NCBI RefSeq assembly: GCF_046602855.1 | Contig: NZ_JBKINJ010000003.1 | Location: 62,001 to 126,000 of the forward strand | Direction: 5' to 3' | DNA from: Gracilimonas sp046602855 | Lineage (GTDB): Bacteria > Bacteroidota > Rhodothermia > Balneolales > Balneolaceae | Length of the DNA stretch: 64,000 nt | Shown: in pieces, positions 44,180-52,778 of the stretch | How positions within the stretch are numbered: the first letter of the stretch is position 1 | Layout: every line of letters begins with the position of its first letter | The notes under the pieces: generated by a model | What the model was told of the DNA's origin: nothing | Databases searched by the model: none | What the model saw: only the letters and a program-made list of their open reading frames with translations | Translations under genes and position numbers: made by a program

Positions 44180-45037
44180 ATGTATACAGAAGACACTCTT
44201 TCAGGAAAGACCATTTTAATAACCGGGGGTGGCAGTGGCCTTGGGTTAGCAATGGCTAAAGCATTTACAAGAACAGGAGCCGATATTGCTATCTGCGGTA
44301 GAACAGAAAAAAAGCTCCAAAAGGCCGTCAAAGAGATCGAAAATGAAAGGGAAGAAGCTGTTGCCAGATATTATCAGTGCGATGTTCGCGACTATGAAGG
44401 TGTAACATCAATGTTTGAACATATTATTAAAGATTTCGGCTCTATTGAAGGACTGGTGAACAATGCGGCCGGTAACTTTCTATCGGCTTCGGAAGACCTT
44501 ACGCCCGGTGGGTTTAAAGCCATTGTTGATATTGTACTTCATGGCAGCTTTAACTGCACTCATGTTTTCGGGAACTACCTTATCGATAACGACAAAGAGG
44601 GAAATATTTTGAATATGGTAACAACCTATGCTGAAGGAACGGGTTGTGCTTTCGTATTGCCATCGGCTTGTGGCAAAGCAGGAGTGCTGGCTATGACAAG
44701 ATCGCTGGCTTTCGAGTGGGCGGAATATGGAATTCGGTTGAACGCTATTGCTCCGGGGCCATTTCCAACAGAAGGGGCATGGTCCCGTTTGGTTCCTGAA
44801 GAAACTATGGAAAAGGAATTTATAGGAAAAATTCCCTTAAAAAGATATGGCGAGCCAAAAGAGCTCGCCAATCTTGCAGTATTCTTAATGTCTGATCTCT
44901 CATCCTATATGACCGGTGAATGTGTGGTCATAGATGGAGGGGAAAGGCTTCAGGCAGGTCAGTTTAACTTTATAGACGGCTTAATGCCTCGCAGTGAACT
45001 GAAAAAGATGTTCAAGGCCATGAAGCCTAAAAAGTGA
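44180..45037 (+). CDS. SDR oxidoreductase, 2,4-dienoyl-CoA reductase type
   Basis: Codes for 285 aa. The NADP-binding motif is ITGGGSGLGLAMA (near 13-25), with NNAAG in the middle. The classical YxxxK Tyr is replaced: SACGKAGVLAM keeps Lys but has Ser at the Tyr position, as in mitochondrial-type 2,4-dienoyl-CoA reductases. The following NAIAPGPFPTEGAWSRL also fits that family. It would reduce 2,4-dienoyl-CoA intermediates of unsaturated fatty acids. It is the last gene of the beta-oxidation operon. Confidence 0.85.
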   Translation: MYTEDTLSGKTILITGGGSGLGLAMAKAFTRTGADIAICGRTEKKLQKAVKEIENEREEAVARYYQCDVRDYEGVTSMFEHIIKDFGSIEGLVNNAAGNFLSASEDLTPGGFKAIVDIVLHGSFNCTHVFGNYLIDNDKEGNILNMVTTYAEGTGCAFVLPSACGKAGVLAMTRSLAFEWAEYGIRLNAIAPGPFPTEGAWSRLVPEETMEKEFIGKIPLKRYGEPKELANLAVFLMSDLSSYMTGECVVIDGGERLQAGQFNFIDGLMPRSELKKMFKAMKPKK

Positions 45038-45048
45038 TCAAAGTATAA

Positions 45049-45201
45049 TTAAATCACCATGCCGATCATCAACACAGATGCGATGACCAAATAGTAGAAT
45101 CGTTTTACATTTTTATCCGGCTTATGCAGGCCAAAAATGTTTTTAAAGATATAATGATCAAATCCTAGTTTGTAGTATTTTTCGTATAATTTAGCTCTCA
45201 T
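45049..45201 (-). CDS. Small 50-aa membrane protein
   Basis: A 50-codon frame from ATG at 45201 to TAA at 45049 is preceded by an unusually strong Shine-Dalgarno, AGGAGGTG, 6 bp upstream. The N-terminal half is basic and aromatic (MRAKLYEKYYKLGFDHYIF). The C-terminal 16 residues, FYYLVIASVLMIGMVI, form one membrane helix. I do not recognise the family. It converges on the SDR gene with an 11-bp gap. Confidence 0.65.
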   Translation of the reverse strand: MRAKLYEKYYKLGFDHYIFKNIFGLHKPDKNVKRFYYLVIASVLMIGMVI

Positions 45202-45275
45202 AGTGGCACCTCCTCTTAATAATTGGTGCTGTATTTAAAGATGATTGTTGTTGAATAGTGGAAATGCAGTTGCTA

Positions 45276-45623
45276 CTAATTTTTGGTAGCAATCAGCTCT
45301 TTATCGGCCTTTACTACTTTTCCGTCAATAATAGTTTCAATACTGAGTTTTTCGCCTTTATCGTAAACGGCTTTGGTTATCACCTCGTCAGAATTAAAGC
45401 CGAAAAGAACCCAGGTTCCGTGTGGTTTTACCGTATCCCCATCTTTCCAATACTGACCTTTTTGAAGGATATTTCCTTCATCATCAAAAAACTTAACGTT
45501 ATAAATGTTGTTCTCAACATGTGTGATCACATATTCATGTTCAACATTCTTAACCGTTTGTTGTGCAAAAAGGCCGGTAGAAAAGATCAGAATAAATAAA
45601 AACGCCGTAATTAATTTCTTCAT
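45276..45623 (-). CDS. Small secreted protein of unknown function
   Basis: Codes for 115 aa. A signal peptide (about 1-21) ends STGLFAQ. The mature part is beta-rich with repeated GxWxxG-like turns (GNILQKGQYWKDGD, KPHGTWVLFG), somewhat like the MORN-type repeat proteins of Bacteroidota. No catalytic motif is visible. Its 96-bp upstream region holds the GTTAAC array at 45652-45712, so expression may be controlled by an OmpR/PhoB-type regulator. Confidence 0.75.
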   Translation of the reverse strand: MKKLITAFLFILIFSTGLFAQQTVKNVEHEYVITHVENNIYNVKFFDDEGNILQKGQYWKDGDTVKPHGTWVLFGFNSDEVITKAVYDKGEKLSIETIIDGKVVKADKELIATKN

Positions 45624-45651
45624 AGTATTTCTCCACTTAGTTCACCCCAAT

Positions 45652-45712
45652 GTTAAGAAATTGTTAACTCAATGTAAATGGTTTGTTAACGAAAAGTTAA
45701 CATTAAGTTAAC
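45652..45712. promoter_or_regulatory. Six-unit GTTAAC array with 11-bp period (Pho-box-like operator)
   Basis: GTTAAG or GTTAAC words start at 45652, 45663, 45685, 45696 and 45707, with a degenerate GTAAAT at 45674. All are spaced exactly 11 bp, one helical turn. Direct repeats of TTAAC-type words at about 11 bp are the hallmark of Pho boxes and other OmpR-family operators (established for Bacillus PhoP and cyanobacterial SphR). The array sits 29-89 bp before the start of the small secreted protein gene. Confidence 0.6.
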
Positions 45713-45719
45713 ATAGGGC

Positions 45720-46574
45720 TCAGTGGTACTGTGAGAGGCGCTTTTCTATCTGTTTAATTTGTAGCGAGAGTTGATAAGCATCGTATGGAGTAAAAGGAGT
45801 CTCTCTTTTCATTTGTACAGATTTTAAAAACATCAGGGCGGCTTTTTCTGCAGCTTTAGAGGGGTCAAATGACTGTTTCTCAAAGTATAGGTGTTTTCCG
45901 GTGCTTAAACGGCCTATGCGAACCACTTGTTCAGGAGCATCACAGTCAAGGATCTCATGCCTGCTTCCTGAAATACGTTTGTGTCTGTTCGAAGATGCTC
46001 CGGTGTAAATGTTGATGTCAGCCGTGGAGCCATTATCGAAGCGGATGAACAGATGCAATGCCGAGGGATGCGTATCGTTCAACAGTACATTTTTAGCCTC
46101 GATATGATGAATACCACTATCCATCCATTTCATGCAGAGACCAAGTTCATCGATCCAAAAATGCCTGAATTCGTTTTTGGCATTCATGAACTGGGTATAA
46201 TGAATATCACGTGAGATACTGAGATAAGAAGGGCGGGGCATGCGGTCCATCATCCACTGGGTGGCGGGGGCCAGAGTTGGCCAGTGAGAAAACTGTACGT
46301 GAACCCCTGCTTCCATAGACGCTCGATAAATGGTTTCAAGCTTTTCAGTATCGGTTGGCTGTAATGCGACCAGGAAACAGTTCAACCTTTGATGAATACC
46401 TTCGAGAAGCAGATCGAGGTTCTGTTCAGATTCATCCACCAAAAAGCAGGCATCCACATTGCCCAATTCAGATATGCTCGGGCATAATTCTACTTCATGC
46501 ACGATCTGATGGGGACGTAAATGTCGCTCCCAGGCCACAGCTCGTTTGGCATCTCCGATAATTCCAATTTTCAT
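45720..46574 (-). CDS. Gfo/Idh/MocA-like oxidoreductase
   Basis: Codes for 284 aa. The N-terminal Rossmann-like start is MKIGIIGDAKRAVAWERHL; the usual GxGxxG is degenerate. The middle contains GVHVQFSHWP and a conserved SGIHHIEAKNVL segment. It is shorter than the usual 330-400 aa of the family, so it is a compact or divergent member. Substrate and cofactor use are unclear. It is upstream of the small secreted protein on the same strand. Confidence 0.75.
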   Translation of the reverse strand: MKIGIIGDAKRAVAWERHLRPHQIVHEVELCPSISELGNVDACFLVDESEQNLDLLLEGIHQRLNCFLVALQPTDTEKLETIYRASMEAGVHVQFSHWPTLAPATQWMMDRMPRPSYLSISRDIHYTQFMNAKNEFRHFWIDELGLCMKWMDSGIHHIEAKNVLLNDTHPSALHLFIRFDNGSTADINIYTGASSNRHKRISGSRHEILDCDAPEQVVRIGRLSTGKHLYFEKQSFDPSKAAEKAALMFLKSVQMKRETPFTPYDAYQLSLQIKQIEKRLSQYH

Positions 46575-46637
46575 ATACTCTCCACGTTAAGTTGGAGGTC
46601 AAGATGCTAAGCCGGTACGACTTTTACAAGAAAGAGG

Positions 46638-46820
46638 TTAGTCGGGCATTACAATGGCAAGAATAAAATATAATAGTATAGGTGATCCCCAACCGAGGAA
46701 GATCAGTAAAATGAATAATACGCGAATCAGGGTTGAGTCCCATCCAAGATATTCGGCAAAGCCACCGCAAACGCCTGCAAGCATTTTATCGGTGCGTGAT
46801 TTTCTGAGTTTAGCTGGCAT
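46638..46820 (-). CDS. PspC-domain small membrane protein
   Basis: Codes for 60 aa. The PspC domain covers nearly the whole protein: LRKSRTDKMLAGVCGGFAEY, then LGWDSTLIRVLFILL and a C-terminal membrane helix. PspC proteins take part in envelope-stress sensing. It is free-standing, on the same strand as the Gfo/Idh gene, with a 63-bp gap. Confidence 0.9.
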   Translation of the reverse strand: MPAKLRKSRTDKMLAGVCGGFAEYLGWDSTLIRVLFILLIFLGWGSPILLYFILAIVMPD

Positions 46821-46901
46821 GATGAATTTGTTTTTAGATTATAATCTAGCCTTTGTTACGCCCGCTCAAAAAAGATGTTGCAAAAAAAGTTCAATAAAAA
46901 A

Positions 46902-46924
46902 AGCGAAGCCGATTAAGCTTCGCT
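46902..46924 (-). terminator. Terminator of the blaI-blaR1-like operon
   Basis: The stem AGCGAAGC (46902-46909) / GCTTCGCT (46917-46924) has a 7-nt loop and is preceded on the plus strand by an A run, giving a T run on the minus strand. It lies 31 bp after the stop of the M56 peptidase gene. Confidence 0.85.
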
Positions 46925-46954
46925 AAATATATAAAGTTAGTATGTATTATCCGG

Positions 46955-48751
46955 TTAATTTAAACCGCTGCCGTTATCCTTTTGAACATTGTTTTCACCT
47001 GATGAAAAGTCAGAATCTTCCAGCCTGAAATTAATTGACATAGCATATTGAACTCGAACCGGTTGACCACGCTGTATACCCGGCTCAAACTTGGCTTCCT
47101 TGACTACTCGAAGTGCCTCTTCGTCTGCGCCGCCACCAATACCTCGAACGACTTGAGCATTTTCTACGTCCCCATTCTCATTCACAATAAACTGAACAGT
47201 GACACGGCCTTCTATACCGGCTCGCCTAGCCCTGGTTGGATACTGGATCTTACTCTGAATTGATTTCATACCGTCAATTAATACGGGCATTTTTTCCACA
47301 ACTACGAAATAATCCTCTTTTTTTTGATCAACTGACGAAATGTATTCAGAAACATAATCGTCAAGTGATTTGAAAGGACTGGCAACGCCATGAGAGAAAC
47401 CTTTTATGGCTGCAGGATAGTGTTCTACCCAAACATCAACCTGACTGTTTATCTCAGGAAGCACATCTTCTGTAGATTTAATGACTACATTTAATTCATT
47501 AATTGTAAATGAGATGTTATCCTCATCTATTTTACCTGCTTTGATTCCTTTATTGAATTGAACAGGTGAAATTTTAAAAACACCGTGGTCGTTAGCATTC
47601 AGGAAAAAGGCGGATACTCCTGTTGTTGTAAATCCAACCCCGGGTTCAGGTTCAATAATAGTCTGACCATTAATCTCTAATTCAAGTCCCGAAACCTGAA
47701 ATTCTGTGTTCTCTAACTCTTCCTCAGATAAGCTTTGTGGCCCTCTAAGGTCTGAGCAGGCAATAGGTAGTGTAATTCCAACGATCATCAGCAATAAAAA
47801 AGCGATGCTTTGCCGGAAGGAGGCTTTATGTAATTTGTGATATTTCATGGTTTTGATCCGTTTCTTTAAGGTTGAGTTCTTCACTGCCATGCTTACTGAC
47901 AACCGTCCCGCGCCGCTGCTTAAAGGAACTAACTCATAAAGCAGACTGGCATAGGATTTTATGGAGAAATCGGATCTGGAAAGTACTTCCTGATCACAGG
48001 AAATTTCCCGGTAGGTGTCTATCTCCTGATTTCCATACCGTATGAGGGGGTGGAACCAAAAGAGCGATTCGACCATAGATAAGGCTAGCTGCAGCAGATA
48101 ATCACCGCGTTTAATATGGGTGAGTTCGTGATGAAGGGCCATCTCCAGTTTTTCCGGTTCGTGCTGTAATAATTTAGGGAGCACGATCACCGGCTGCTTC
48201 CATCCAAAAGTGAATGGAACCAGCGGATGATCATGAAAAGCTAATTTTATCGTTCGGTTGTTGTAAGGTTCATTCGAAAGTACGTTCTGCAATTCCGTGA
48301 TGTGCAGGTTCTTGTATAGTGATTTTAGCGCCAGGTAATTACTGATGAGTCGCCCGATCATGAATAAGGAAACGAGACCAAGGATCATGGTACCCATCCC
48401 AATCAAAAGAGACGGTTCAAGCCAGTTAATGGATATTTCAGCAGAAGACTCATTGCCTGAGGGTACTAACTCAATAGGATTTTGAACCACAAAAAAAGCT
48501 GTTTCGATGTTCGATTCAGCAAACCAGACCGGAATATGATTCATCAGCGCAGCAGCTCCGATCCCAAAAGGTAACGAAAGCAGAGCAGCGGTTCGGAGGT
48601 GGTAATGAAAAAGTGGGTTCAGGTTATCGCGATTACGCAGTGCCAGGAATGCCAGTCCGCAACAAACCGTCCAGATAGCAAGTGGAAACCAAATGGCATC
48701 CAGGCTAAAGTTTCCAATTTCTTTCAAATAATAGATGAGTTCATACATCAC
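46955..48751 (-). CDS. BlaR1-like M56 metallopeptidase with C-terminal TonB domain
   Basis: Codes for 598 aa. Several N-terminal membrane helices (about 20-35, 50-70, 110-135) flank an M56 peptidase domain with HHELTHIKRGDYL (HExxH near 208-212). Another membrane helix lies near 305-330. The extracytoplasmic region ends in a TonB C-terminal domain (about 505-590; YPTRARRAGIEGRVTVQFIV and GGADEEALRVVKEAKFEPG). The penicillin-binding sensor domain of true BlaR1 is absent, so the signal is probably not a beta-lactam. It overlaps the blaI-like gene by 4 bp. Confidence 0.9.
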   Translation of the reverse strand: MMYELIYYLKEIGNFSLDAIWFPLAIWTVCCGLAFLALRNRDNLNPLFHYHLRTAALLSLPFGIGAAALMNHIPVWFAESNIETAFFVVQNPIELVPSGNESSAEISINWLEPSLLIGMGTMILGLVSLFMIGRLISNYLALKSLYKNLHITELQNVLSNEPYNNRTIKLAFHDHPLVPFTFGWKQPVIVLPKLLQHEPEKLEMALHHELTHIKRGDYLLQLALSMVESLFWFHPLIRYGNQEIDTYREISCDQEVLSRSDFSIKSYASLLYELVPLSSGAGRLSVSMAVKNSTLKKRIKTMKYHKLHKASFRQSIAFLLLMIVGITLPIACSDLRGPQSLSEEELENTEFQVSGLELEINGQTIIEPEPGVGFTTTGVSAFFLNANDHGVFKISPVQFNKGIKAGKIDEDNISFTINELNVVIKSTEDVLPEINSQVDVWVEHYPAAIKGFSHGVASPFKSLDDYVSEYISSVDQKKEDYFVVVEKMPVLIDGMKSIQSKIQYPTRARRAGIEGRVTVQFIVNENGDVENAQVVRGIGGGADEEALRVVKEAKFEPGIQRGQPVRVQYAMSINFRLEDSDFSSGENNVQKDNGSGLN

Positions 48752-49128
48752 TGATCCTCCATGTCATCGATCAGGTCTTTGAGTTCCTTAAGCTCTTTAT
48801 CGCTGAGGTTTTCTCCTTTGACCAGAGTTTGTACAAGATCGGACGTGGATCCTTTAAATACTTTATCGATCAGTCCCGATACCAGATTGGATTGCACTTC
48901 TTCAGGCTCGATACGTGCACTGTATACATAGGTATTCCCGTCTTTATAATATTTTAGGAAACCTTTATCATTCAAATTCTTCATAATAGTCATGACTGTA
49001 GTATAGGCTACTTTACGCTCTTTCAGGATGCGCTCTCTAACCTGGGCGACGGTAGCTTCACCCAGTGCCCACACGTGGTGCAGGATTTCCATTTCCGATT
49101 CTCCAAGGGGTGTCAGTGATTTTCTCAT
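48748..49128 (-). CDS. BlaI/MecI/CopY-family repressor
   Basis: Codes for 126 aa. The winged-helix N-terminal domain contains LTPLGESEMEILHHVWALGE and KVAYTTVMTIMKNLNDKGF; a helical dimerisation tail follows. The family represses its own operon until cleaved by the M56 partner, here encoded immediately downstream with a 4-bp overlap. A 12-bp palindrome upstream is a likely operator. Confidence 0.93.
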   Translation of the reverse strand: MRKSLTPLGESEMEILHHVWALGEATVAQVRERILKERKVAYTTVMTIMKNLNDKGFLKYYKDGNTYVYSARIEPEEVQSNLVSGLIDKVFKGSTSDLVQTLVKGENLSDKELKELKDLIDDMEDQ

Positions 49129-49144
49129 GGCAGTGATTTAATTA

Positions 49145-49156
49145 ATTAGTACTAAT
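49145..49156. promoter_or_regulatory. Likely BlaI-type operator
   Basis: ATTAGTACTAAT is a perfect 12-bp palindrome, 17-28 bp before the blaI-like start codon. Related half-sites (AATAGTAAT at 49158-49166) follow. BlaI/MecI-type repressors bind short A/T-rich dyads near their own promoters, so autoregulation is plausible. Confidence 0.5.
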
Positions 49157-49189
49157 ATAATAGTAATGATATAAAATTCAAGAATTATT

Positions 49190-49675
49190 TTAGGAAGGCT
49201 CGAGTATATTTAGGATCTGGCCGATTGATTCGCAGTAAGTAACATCGAAATTACCAAGAGAATCGATAAAGACTTTGGTTTTGTTTGTCCAATTCAGGAG
49301 AAAGACAGGCTTTTCAGCTTTTAATGCGAAGGTGATCTCCGAAGTAGTTCCGGCACCCAAACCCACGGCTATCACTACATCAGCAGTCAGTACGTTAATA
49401 TTATTCCGGGTGCTTCCCATGCCCGTTTTGATGGGAATATCAACATAATCCGATTGGTCACAACCGTTTTCGGAGGGTAAAATACCGATGGTCAAACCGC
49501 CACCGGCTTTAGCTCCTTTCATGGCAGCTTCCATCACACCTTCTGGTCTCCCACCTGTTAAGATCACGTGATTATGTTGGGCAAGTTCCTTACCGAGTTG
49601 AAAGGCGATTTCAATATCTGCATCAGTTGCACCTTCACCGGGCCCCATAATACCTATAATACTTTTGTCAATCAT
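49190..49675 (-). CDS. SLOG/LOG-like nucleotide-binding protein (TIGR00725 type)
   Basis: Codes for 161 aa. A Rossmann-like fold shows IIGIMGPGEGAT near the start, HVILTGGRPEGVMEAAMKGA and AVGLGAGTTSEITFALKAEK. These fit the TIGR00725/SLOG family related to lysine decarboxylase-like LOG proteins. Members bind nucleotides or nucleosides; the reaction is not established. The gene is divergent from the FeS-type photolyase gene. Confidence 0.85.
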   Translation of the reverse strand: MIDKSIIGIMGPGEGATDADIEIAFQLGKELAQHNHVILTGGRPEGVMEAAMKGAKAGGGLTIGILPSENGCDQSDYVDIPIKTGMGSTRNNINVLTADVVIAVGLGAGTTSEITFALKAEKPVFLLNWTNKTKVFIDSLGNFDVTYCESIGQILNILEPS

Positions 49676-49749
49676 ATCTGAGTATACTAGTTAGCCCGTT
49701 AATATTCGAATGAAGGAACGCAGAAAGCTTAATTAAACATTTATTTTGC

Positions 49750-51327
49750 ATGAACCGAACATACCTGACCAATATCGACACCTCTATCAGTGACGTAGAT
49801 TTCACTCAGCATAAGAATGCCGTATTCATTCTGCACGATCAGCTGAATCTGGATACCTGGCCAAGCTGGATCCGTGAAGAGAAACCACTGCTCATATTCA
49901 TAGAATCAGCTGCAAAAGGGAAGACTCTTCCATATCACAAAAAAAAGTTGGTATATCTTTTGAGCAGTATGCGTCATTTTGCTATTGAATGTGCCGAGGC
50001 CGGATTTCCTGTCTACTATCATTCCACTAAACAGCATTATGACAGAGCACTAAAGGATATACTGTCACAGTATGAAGACCTTCATTTTACTTTTATGACC
50101 CCATCCGAGTGGGACTCAAGGGAAAGACTTCGGACAGTGATATCCGAATTCAGTACCAAAGTAGAAGAGATTCCCAATAACTTCTTTTTGGCAGATGCAG
50201 AAGAATATAAAGAGCGCGTAAAAGACGGGTGGCTCATGGAATACTTTTATCGCGAAATGCGCCGCAAGACCGGTTATCTGATGGATGGGGAACAGCCTGA
50301 AGGCGGGGAGTGGAATTATGATGAACAGAATAGGGAAAAGCTTCCAAAGGATCATTCTGTACCGTCAATTGCCGAAACAGAAACGGATGAGATAACCCGG
50401 GAAGTCATTGAAATGGTGGAGAAGTGGTATTCGGGTCATTTTGGAGAGAGTGAAGATTTCACCTATGCCGTGACCCGCAGGCAAGCTTTATACCGGCTAA
50501 ATGAATTTATTGATGAACGTCTCGATGAATTTGGTCCGTACGAAGATGCGATGGCACAGGGTAAATATGATCTGTTTCATTCACAGTTATCAGTGTATCT
50601 AAATAATGGCTTGATCCTTCCTAAAGAAGCATGCGATAAAGCAGAAGAAGCATATAAGAACGGTAATGCCAGATTGAATTCTGTAGAAGGGTTCATTCGT
50701 CAGATCATAGGGTGGCGTGAATATATTCGGGTGTATTACGAAGCCATGATGCCGGAAGTTCGGGAGGCTAATCACTTTGATTTCACTAATAAGATACCGG
50801 AAATGTATTGGTCCGGCGAGACCAAAATGAACTGCATGAGTGAGTGCCTGAAACCTGTTATTGAGCAGGGTTATTCGCATCATATCCCACGCCTGATGGT
50901 ACTCAGTAACTTCAGTAATCTTACTGAAACTGATCCGCGGGAATTGAATCGTTGGTTCCATTTAGCCTATGTGGATGCGTACGAATGGGTGGTTCTCCCA
51001 AACGTGCTGGGGATGTCGACGTTTGCTGACGGGGGAGTACTGGCTTCAAAACCGTATGTGAGCAGTGGAAATTATATCAATAAAATGAGCGATTACTGTA
51101 AACACTGCGATTATAAGATCAGCAAGAAGACAGGTGAAGATGCATGTCCTTTCAATTATCTCTATTGGAACTTCATTGATAAACAGCGAGAGACGTTCTC
51201 CAAGAACGGCCGGGCCAACTTTATGGTGAATATGTTTGATAAGAAGAGCAACGAGGATAAAAAAGCTATTTTTGAATCATCAGCGGACTTTTTGGAAGAG
51301 ATTTCACGTTATAAGAAAGAACAATAA
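49750..51327 (+). CDS. FeS-type bacterial cryptochrome/photolyase (PhrB-like, probable (6-4) photolyase)
   Basis: Codes for 525 aa. The N-terminal domain carries the FLHDQ-like start (AVFILHDQLNLDTWP). The FAD-binding helical domain contains VEGFIRQIIGWREYIRVYY and MPEMYWSG-type segments (here KIPEMYWSGETKMNCMSE). A C-terminal Cys set, YCKHCDYKISKKTGEDACPF (near 454-470) plus an earlier CMSEC, fits the 4Fe-4S cluster of this family. Characterised members repair (6-4) photoproducts. It is divergent from the SLOG gene and upstream of the aldo/keto reductase gene. Confidence 0.93.
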   Translation: MNRTYLTNIDTSISDVDFTQHKNAVFILHDQLNLDTWPSWIREEKPLLIFIESAAKGKTLPYHKKKLVYLLSSMRHFAIECAEAGFPVYYHSTKQHYDRALKDILSQYEDLHFTFMTPSEWDSRERLRTVISEFSTKVEEIPNNFFLADAEEYKERVKDGWLMEYFYREMRRKTGYLMDGEQPEGGEWNYDEQNREKLPKDHSVPSIAETETDEITREVIEMVEKWYSGHFGESEDFTYAVTRRQALYRLNEFIDERLDEFGPYEDAMAQGKYDLFHSQLSVYLNNGLILPKEACDKAEEAYKNGNARLNSVEGFIRQIIGWREYIRVYYEAMMPEVREANHFDFTNKIPEMYWSGETKMNCMSECLKPVIEQGYSHHIPRLMVLSNFSNLTETDPRELNRWFHLAYVDAYEWVVLPNVLGMSTFADGGVLASKPYVSSGNYINKMSDYCKHCDYKISKKTGEDACPFNYLYWNFIDKQRETFSKNGRANFMVNMFDKKSNEDKKAIFESSADFLEEISRYKKEQ

Positions 51328-51356
51328 GTGATAATCTTAATGAACCGGGAATAGAT

Positions 51357-52340
51357 ATGGAATTTACTCGAGTTAGTAATCTGGATTTTGAAATTTCACG
51401 TGTCACACTGGGAACTTGGGCCATCGGAGGATGGATGTGGGGTGGAACTAATGAAGAACAAGCTGTTGACACCGTATTGGAGGCGTTGCGAAAGGGTATC
51501 ACGACCATTGATACGGCACCTGTTTATGGTTTTGGGAAAAGTGAAGAACTAGTAGGACGAGCCGTTCAGGAATTTGGTGATAGGGAGAACATTCAAATTG
51601 CCACAAAAGCCGGTCTGGAATGGGATGAGGACGAAAATATAATCCGTAACTCAACACCTGAGCGTATCCTGAAAGAAATTGAAGATTCGTTAGAGAGACT
51701 TCAGACAAATTATATTGATATCTATCAGATTCACTGGCCGGATCTGAAAACGAATTTCTCGGAAACTGCTGCTGTCTTAAAAGAACTTTATGAAAGCGGA
51801 AAGATAAGAGCAATTGGGGTTTCAAATTTTTCTCCGGAGCAAATGGATGAGTTTAGAAACACAGCTCCGATACACGTATGTCAGCCACCGTATAACCTGT
51901 TTGAACGTGAGATTGAGTCGGATCTGGTACCCTATTGTAAAGAAAATGACATTAGTCTGCTTACATATGGAGCTCTTTGCCGTGGAATGCTGTCAGGCAA
52001 GATGGATGAGGATTACACCTTTGAGGAAGGAGATCAGCGAAAAGATCAGGATCCAAAATTTCAGGGAGATGACTTTAGAAAATATCTGGAAGCAGTTGAT
52101 AAACTTGAGGAATACGCTGCTCTTAACTTTGACAAGAAAGTTATACATCTGGCTGTAAGGTGGATCTTGGATAAAGGCATAGATTCAGCCATTTGGGGTG
52201 CAAGGAAGCCTGAGCAAGTTACATTCAATCAAGTATTTGGCTGGGAAATATCAAAAGAACAGATAAACGAGATCGAAGAGATCGTTGAAGGAACCGTTGA
52301 AAGCCACTCACGTCCTGAATATATGGCACCACCGGAGTAA
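51357..52340 (+). CDS. Aldo/keto reductase
   Basis: Codes for 327 aa with a TIM-barrel AKR fold. The catalytic tetrad is visible: Asp and Tyr in TIDTAPVYGFGKSEELVG, Lys in IATKAGLEWD, and His in YQIHWPDL. The IGVSNFSPEQM segment is conserved. It is an NADPH-dependent carbonyl reductase with unknown substrate. It starts 29 bp after the photolyase stop and is probably co-transcribed with it. Confidence 0.93.
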   Translation: MEFTRVSNLDFEISRVTLGTWAIGGWMWGGTNEEQAVDTVLEALRKGITTIDTAPVYGFGKSEELVGRAVQEFGDRENIQIATKAGLEWDEDENIIRNSTPERILKEIEDSLERLQTNYIDIYQIHWPDLKTNFSETAAVLKELYESGKIRAIGVSNFSPEQMDEFRNTAPIHVCQPPYNLFEREIESDLVPYCKENDISLLTYGALCRGMLSGKMDEDYTFEEGDQRKDQDPKFQGDDFRKYLEAVDKLEEYAALNFDKKVIHLAVRWILDKGIDSAIWGARKPEQVTFNQVFGWEISKEQINEIEEIVEGTVESHSRPEYMAPPE

Positions 52341-52778
52341 ATCATCATTTAGTATTATATGTATGTGTTTACAATTGCACCTGTAAGAAGTGTCGGGTCT
52401 ATTGAATCTGAGTTAGATTATAAGCCTTTTTGGAGATTGTTATCCAAAGCGCCTGCAAGCTCATTTAAAAATAATTGCATGCCGCGAAAGATCTTATGGC
52501 CTAAAATGTTTATGATGCTGTTCATGTTTTGACCCGATGTCTCGGGAACGCGTAGTGCATGGGAACTTTTGAACATTAAGATGCTCTCAGAGTAACAATG
52601 TGGGTTTTTTTATGTCATTAATAGAATTCAGGTTATAAGCTTTTCATCTGATAAACATTAAGCATACAGAGAAATACAAAGAGAGCTCAATTTTATCAAA
52701 AGACATAGCCTGAATTTACATTTTGCAATAATTACCGAATTTTCGCTTATTCTCTAAAACACTCATAAATCTTGTTTT
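52341..52778. other. 438-bp spacer without a supported gene
   Basis: A 56-codon frame starts at 52361 and a 35-codon frame on the minus strand lies opposite, but neither has a recognisable product or ribosome-binding site. CCCGA/TCGGG (52533-52546) forms a small hairpin. The region could hold a small RNA or a decayed gene. The promoter for the membrane-protein pair must be near 52700-52778. Confidence 0.4.

Noticed and set aside
45258..45599. Plus-strand 113-codon frame overlapping the small secreted protein
   Set aside because: The minus-strand gene has a signal peptide and an upstream regulatory array; the plus-strand frame has neither.
52361..52531. Short plus-strand frame in the 52.3-52.8 kb spacer
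   Set aside because: About 56 codons with no ribosome-binding site, no recognisable domain and a plain composition; evidence too weak for a gene call.
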